NCBI GenBank assembly: GCA_013368445.1
Contig: JAACJO010000004.1
Coordinates: 744,001-808,000 of the forward strand
DNA length: 64,000 nt
From: Leucocoprinus leucothites
Lineage: Eukaryota > Basidiomycota > Agaricomycetes > Agaricales > Agaricaceae
Direction of reading: 5' to 3'
The notes below the pieces were generated by a model that saw only the letters and a program-made list of their open reading frames with translations, was not told the origin of the DNA and ran no database searches. This document shows positions 59,101-64,000 of the stretch, one piece after another (positions within the stretch are counted from its first letter, which is position 1; each line of letters opens with the position of its first letter). The translations under genes and the position numbers were made by a program.

Positions 59101-60376
59101 ATGGCCACCATAGCTGACAGCCCTACCTTGGATCCCGCCCTTCGTCACTGGATTCACGGCTTCATGCTTCAGACCATCATCTATGGAATTAACGTCGTTA
59201 TATTCCTGATGTCAACATGGGTCCTCTCTATCCACATTATAAAAGGCCTATACCCTGAGCCGTTCCATAAGCATCACTTACTGCAGAACTCATGCCTCCT
59301 GCTGTATTCTGTTGTGATGTTTGCCCTTTCATCTATCCTTATGGCTCGTCAAGGGGAAATAGCGGGGTACACCTGGTCCATGTTCCTCGATTTGAAGATT
59401 CAGGATGACGCAGCGGCCATGGCAAATACCATGCAGAATATCATGAAGACGGCGTTCGGAGATCCTGCCAGTTTTCAGAGAGCATGTAGTGTGACTCTCG
59501 TCCTGGTGAATTGGGGGGCTGTCGGTATGCTGGTAAGAGTGTTTTTTGGGGATTTTCACTGATTGCAGTAAACTCATTGTCTCGAACTCTAGCTATGGCG
59601 TTGTGTCCTTCATTGGAAAGTTCGCTCTATTTTCCCTTTCGAGATCATGATTATTCCTTTCTTGGCTTTTGCTGCATCTATTGGTAAGTTTTCTGGACCT
59701 TTATGTCATCATATAACCCTAAATAAACGACTGCAGCAACTGGTTTGTTGCACATTATTCATGACATGGGACTGGGCGGTCTATCCACTTCAGCCCAAAA
59801 CAAGGACTGGAAGCTGATATATTGGTCCATCTCGACTGGTCTATATTATCTACTGGCAATCATGATCACCGTTCGCGTCCTTTACCATCGCTCTATCATT
59901 CAGAAGGAATTCGATGCCAAGGACGTCAATAAATTCGCTGGCTACCTCTCCATCGCTTACGACTCTGGTATTGTGGTCTTGCCATTTGCCACAGCATATC
60001 TGATTGCATTGGCGAGGCTTCCCCATCTCATCTATGTTTTCCAGATGACGGTGGCGCAGAACCAGGTGGGGCAGTGTTTTGTGATGTCGATTAATTCATC
60101 ACTGATAAATCTCAGGTTATGCTCTCTCTACTAATCGTGCAGCGTCTTGGCGCGGGAAGGTCTTGGACCGGAAAAACCATTGATTGTATCCTGAATACAC
60201 GACGAAAAGCAATTGAGCCCGTAACAAAGCATGTTGAAGAGGTCACCACCATGGGGTTCAACCCAAATACGGAGATCTCATCGACCCAGAATGATGTCGA
60301 CTCGGAGCGATCAAGAAAGAGACGTGATCGCGATCTTGCCTCAGGGTTTCAGGAAGCAGTAGTGAGCGAAGTATAA
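59101..60376 (+). CDS. 7-TM membrane protein, basidiomycete type (tandem copy 1)
   Basis: Uncharacterised polytopic membrane protein. Exons: 59101-59532, 59593-59683, 59737-60065, 60116-60376; the sum is 1113 nt, 370 aa. Hydrophobic segments: TIIYGINVVIFLMSTWVLSI, SCLLLYSVVMFALSSILMA, RACSVTLVLVNWGAVGML, FEIMIIPFLAFAASIATGLL, YWSISTGLYYLLAIMITVRV, GIVVLPFATAYLIALARL and VMLSLLIVQRLG, giving seven, with the N-terminus probably outside. The helix-ending motif NWGAVGMLLWRC and the last-helix motif IVQRLGAGRSWT are shared with the next gene. The cytoplasmic C-tail (about 65 residues) is charged, with RSRKRRDRD. This is one of the 7-TM families common in agaricomycetes. A receptor role is conceivable, but nothing in the sequence proves coupling to a G protein. 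Confidence 0.82.
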
Positions 60377-60654
60377 CTCAAATAATAATATATCTATTCT
60401 CAGTATTGGACACACTTGATTGTATTTTTGCTACCTAACGACTTACTTCAAACGGGATATATCATTATCAACCTAGTCAGAGCTGGCCACTGTCGTATTG
60501 CTACCCAGTGGGAGTTGTCCAGTATGAACTGGTGTAGAAGTGATGGTTCTTTTCGTTTGACCTTGGGGACCTAAGGGCAGTGTTCGAACTTCATCATGAT
60601 GATCATAATCGCATCACAGTATGAGCGCATCCCTACATATAAGGAGTGTGTGTG

Positions 60655-62085
60655 ATGAAAATGGATTCACCTATGGCTCCCTTCCCGACCGACCCTTCCT
60701 TTTTCACTCGTAGCGAGAGGTATTGGTTTCGCGGAATCATCCTCGCAAGCGTTGGGTACGGGATTGGTATCTGTCTCTACCTTGCCTGTGCCAATGTCCT
60801 CATCTCCCGAATCACGGGGTCCGGGCCCGTTCCAATACCCCTCACACGTACACGCAAGCGATGGGACGTATTCTCATTGGTCTACATAACATTCATGGTT
60901 GCTTGTTCAACAGCAAGCATTCTTGCTGAAGGGATAACAGGAGAGCATGCCTATGTCGATTTTCGGCAGTCAACAGGAGGTCCTCCGCTATACTTGTACA
61001 GCCATACATTCCGCAATGTGACAACATTGAAGGCTGCCTACATTAGTTTTGTTTTGTGTAACTGGGGTGCTACTGGGCTGATGGTGAGGGGCATACCACG
61101 GGATCGTCGTTTTAACAGCCGTTCATGGTGCAAATATAGATGTGGCGCTGTTTTGTCATCTATAAGTGCTCATTGGGAACCCGGATTGTCAACACATATG
61201 TCCCTAGATGGGTACTGTACATGACAATCCCTATACTGCTATCTCTTGCTTCAATAGGTAGGCCCGAATCTAACTCACGTTGAGTAGGCGGACGACACTA
61301 ATTCACCTACTATACAGCATGTGGCACTATTTTTCTCGTCCAGGCACTCTCCCCGCTTCAGCTTCCAGCCACGATGCGCTCGCTCGAATGGACAATCATC
61401 TGGGGCAGCATTGCGGTTGCATTGATGTGGACATTGACGGGTATGATTACCCTGAGACTCGTCTTGCACCGGCAAGAAATGAAAAAGATCGTCGGCGAGA
61501 AATACTGCTTGAATTACACCAGCATCGCAACCATGCTTATCGAATCCTCTGGAATCCTGTCCACATTTTCCGTCTTTTATTTAGTCAGTTTTGCTGTGGA
61601 GGCACCAATTATGGTACTGCTGCCATTCTTGTTGACCCACCTGCAGGTGAGGTCTCGAATCAGTCAACCTGGTAGGATATGGAAGAGGAGACTGACCTCG
61701 ATCCATCCAGGTGATCTCTCCGCTGTTGATAATATACAGGGTTGCCAGTGGTCGAGCTTGGACACGTCATGCTATTCCTAGCTTGGAATCACTTCCGGCA
61801 TTTGCCTCACCAGATTCAGGAGCTATTTCAGGCTCTACCCTTCGACCGGCAGCATCCACGACTGCCCTTGACTTTCACGAAGAAGCAGACACCCAAGATC
61901 GCCCAAAACCTAGAGAAACCCAGCCTGGGCCGTTAACAGAGAAACTCAACAAGCTGGTAGTTATACAACATGAACCTTTCGATCCTGGGGAAGTATTTTC
62001 TGCTTGTCGACATGACTCGGAAGTTGGAGAGGATAGCTGCGAATGTCCTACAGAGCTCAGCAGTAATGCGCAGATCGGACATTAG
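60655..62085 (+). CDS. 7-TM membrane protein, basidiomycete type (tandem copy 2)
   Basis: Tandem paralogue of the gene 279 bp upstream. Exons: 60655-61083, 61140-61257, 61318-61646, 61711-62085; the sum is 1251 nt, 416 aa. All three introns fall at the same places as in copy 1: after the NWGATGLM helix, after the LLSLASI helix, and before VISPLLIIYRVASGRAWT. The third exon is 329 nt in both. Seven hydrophobic segments can be traced (for example GIILASVGYGIGICLYLAC, VFSLVYITFMVACSTASIL, IWGSIAVALMWTLTGMITL). The C-tail is longer than in copy 1 (about 120 residues) and acidic, with several Cys near the end. An ATG three codons above the usual MDSP was taken as the start. Function unknown; a sensor or transporter role is only a guess. 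Confidence 0.82.
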
Positions 62086-64000
62086 CTAGGGACCTTGGGT
62101 CTATGTCAGAGACAAATTATTTATTAACAATTGTCGAATATACCAAACTTGTGGCAATTCTCAGAATTCCGTACGAAGTAGCAGATGGGAGCATTAAGTT
62201 TAGTCATAAAGCTTGAAGAGTGCACAAACACGAGTCATAGTGCGGTAAGTATAGTATAGGACGCCTATGATTGTCATTGATCACAGCTCCAGTATGTGAC
62301 AGGAGACTATGATCGATAATCGGGTTATGGCGACATCATCCAGATGATGTAGCATATGATTATATTAATCTTTCGACCTTATACTTAGGTAGGTTACTTC
62401 CATCATTGAAGCTGACGATTTGGAGTGTTCAGTGATCCATGCAATGCTCCGATTAACCCTCAATACTCCCCGTCGTTTTCAAGGAATACCGGCAACTAGT
62501 CTTCATTATCAACCGAGATCGGGCACAGGCACTACAGTCGGGACTCGGATCAAAACCGCACTTACCGCTTTGGGCGACGGTACGCTCAAAGGCTCGTTCG
62601 GGTGGCCACATGCGCCGTCAAATACCCTCGTGAAGAAGTTAAGATGCAGGACAGCGCCCAAGCGTCCCCAGGGCGCCGCTGCGGAATACATGGCTGCCAT
62701 ACGACTCCCCTCGGTACTAAAGCTAAACCTGGGCCGCGGCCAATTGTGCCGGACTAGATACATTGTCTCTTCGGGGCTTGATTATTTGTGACCACGCCCC
62801 GGCCTGATAACAGAAGCATTCGATACGTCCGACAGAGAAAATGCTGTTGTGGTTCATGGTTGATCTCGCCGTGCTGAGGCCCCACCATCCGGCTCCGCGG
62901 TATTCGCTGACAGGGAATTTCCGCACAGGTATGTTCATACTTCATTGTCCTAGCGGGTACACATATCTCAACCACTCACAAGTCCAAAAATTTTTCATCA
63001 GCTGATCTCTGAGGCCGCAAGTTGGCGGATTGACAGTCTCGATCGCGTAACATCTTTTGACTGACGTGCTTATTGTTCTACTTATGCAAACGATCTTCCA
63101 TTTTCGCGGTCCATGTTCGTGCATGTCTAATTTCTCCTCTTTCATTTACTCTTTGGCTCTAAAACCCAGATCTCAAGCTCATTATTTTGGTTGGTAGTAG
63201 ATCAAGTTGATTTACGTTCGGGCCCGGGCTGGGTGCTGTGGCTATGTTGCTCTCCTCGGTGGAGTCCATTAACATTGCTGTTCCAGGATCGACCTTGGAT
63301 GTCTCATTTGAGTCAAGAGCACTAGGCAGGTATCTGGTGTAATTCGACAGAGTCGGCGACAGACCTTGGCGGACCCATTTTCGTATCCAACGCTCTATGG
63401 CATAAACTCGAGTTTGATTGAGGTAGCAGCAAAAGTCGAGATTTTATGTTGCGGTCCTAAGTTTCCTGGTAGGGGCCGTCCGAAATAAAGGTTGACCGCC
63501 ATCATCCCGGGCGTGCAAGTTCGTGCATGAGAAATTGGCAAATCGGCCCCCAATACTCAAGTACTCAGCATTCGAATTCAAACTCGTTGATGCTCTCTAT
63601 CGCCCATAAAAACTCGAGGCACCTTGTTTATCCTCACGACAGGGAGGGTTTAGCATCGTTTCCCCGGTGCTGCCATATGTTTCAATGCAACTAGAAAGTT
63701 TGCCGAGTCATAGCCGAGTCTGCAGAGTTTCCTCGAACTGCAATGACATAGTGTCAAGTGCGCGCTATGAGCGACAGAAGTTTTTAACCTACTAGATTAA
63801 GAAGTCATCGTCAGATTGCTTTATGTTCTCGCGCGCCGAAAACCACACGTCGGGGAGCAAGGTGAACGTCGTAATAAATTCGGAACACGGGTAAAAGTGC
63901 CATGTTTTGCCTCCGTTGCTAGAAACCACCCGATGGTACGATTCTCAGAAAATGTACTGACATTTATAAAGGACGGCTGAGTGAACTTAGATTTTACCCT
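62086..64000. other. Right-end region without a supported gene, 1.9 kb
   Basis: A locally GC-richer block at 62.42-62.79 kb is open on both strands (123 codons plus, 84 codons minus), but neither frame shows a recognisable family. Two CCGAGTC motifs lie at 63702-63720. Nothing else supported. Confidence 0.45.

Noticed and set aside
58713..59117. 134-codon ORF just upstream of the first 7-TM gene
   Set aside because: Overlaps the real start in another frame and has no hydrophobic or domain signature.
62420..62791. ORFs on both strands in a GC-richer block
   Set aside because: Mutually overlapping frames without a known family; probably an effect of composition.
1..64000. CRISPR arrays, bacterial operons, phage or biosynthetic gene cluster
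   Set aside because: No regularly spaced repeats, no bacterial gene signals, and no core biosynthetic enzyme besides primary-metabolism FAS.

Overview
The window is nuclear DNA of a filamentous basidiomycete, most likely a mushroom-forming agaricomycete. Genes are cut by many GT-AG introns of about 50-65 nt, several exons are only 9-25 nt long, and the gene families are fungal: Zn2Cys6 regulators with a fungal-specific C-terminal half, VTC polyphosphate polymerase, GH17 glucanase, GMC oxidoreductase and 7-TM proteins of a basidiomycete kind. The species cannot be named from the sequence.

Layout. (1) 1-11.0 kb, dense housekeeping block: a fatty acid synthase beta-type gene running off the left edge (minus), a Gtr2/RagC-type GTPase (minus), and divergently from it a VTC4-type polyphosphate polymerase (plus). 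(2) 11-30 kb: two paralogous Zn2Cys6 regulators (minus) and a tandem PH-domain protein (minus), separated by 2.5-5 kb spacers. (3) 30.7-31.8 kb: acyl-CoA-binding protein (plus). (4) 31.8-40.7 kb: the largest gene-poor stretch, with one possible orphan exon. (5) 40.7-44 kb: secreted-side Kelch propeller, one TM helix and a long cytoplasmic tail (minus). (6) 47.2-57 kb: type II-like DnaJ protein, membrane-anchored GMC oxidoreductase, a formin-like GBD/FH3 protein without FH2 (minus), and a type II membrane GH17 glucanase. (7) 59.1-62.1 kb: tandem pair of 7-TM proteins with matching intron positions. The last 1.9 kb has no gene I can support.

Most intron-exon models were checked by summing exon lengths: FAS (up to the window edge), GTR2, the first Zn2Cys6 gene, PH, ACBP, Kelch, DnaJ, GMC, GBD/FH3, GH17 and both 7-TM genes all stay in frame. 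VTC4 alone comes out one base short, and the position is visible: a CCCC run at 9672-9675 between two well-conserved blocks in different frames.

How the genes relate. GTR2 (vacuolar TORC1 signalling) and VTC4 (vacuolar polyphosphate, SPX-controlled) share a 230-bp promoter holding one CACGTG. FAS and ACBP both serve acyl-CoA metabolism. The GBD/FH3 protein (polarity type) and GH17 (wall glucan) also share a promoter. A recurring feature is microexons that carry active-site or ligand-binding motifs (SPX KKHDK, GMC signatures, GH17 nucleophile motif, Zn2Cys6 basic loop).
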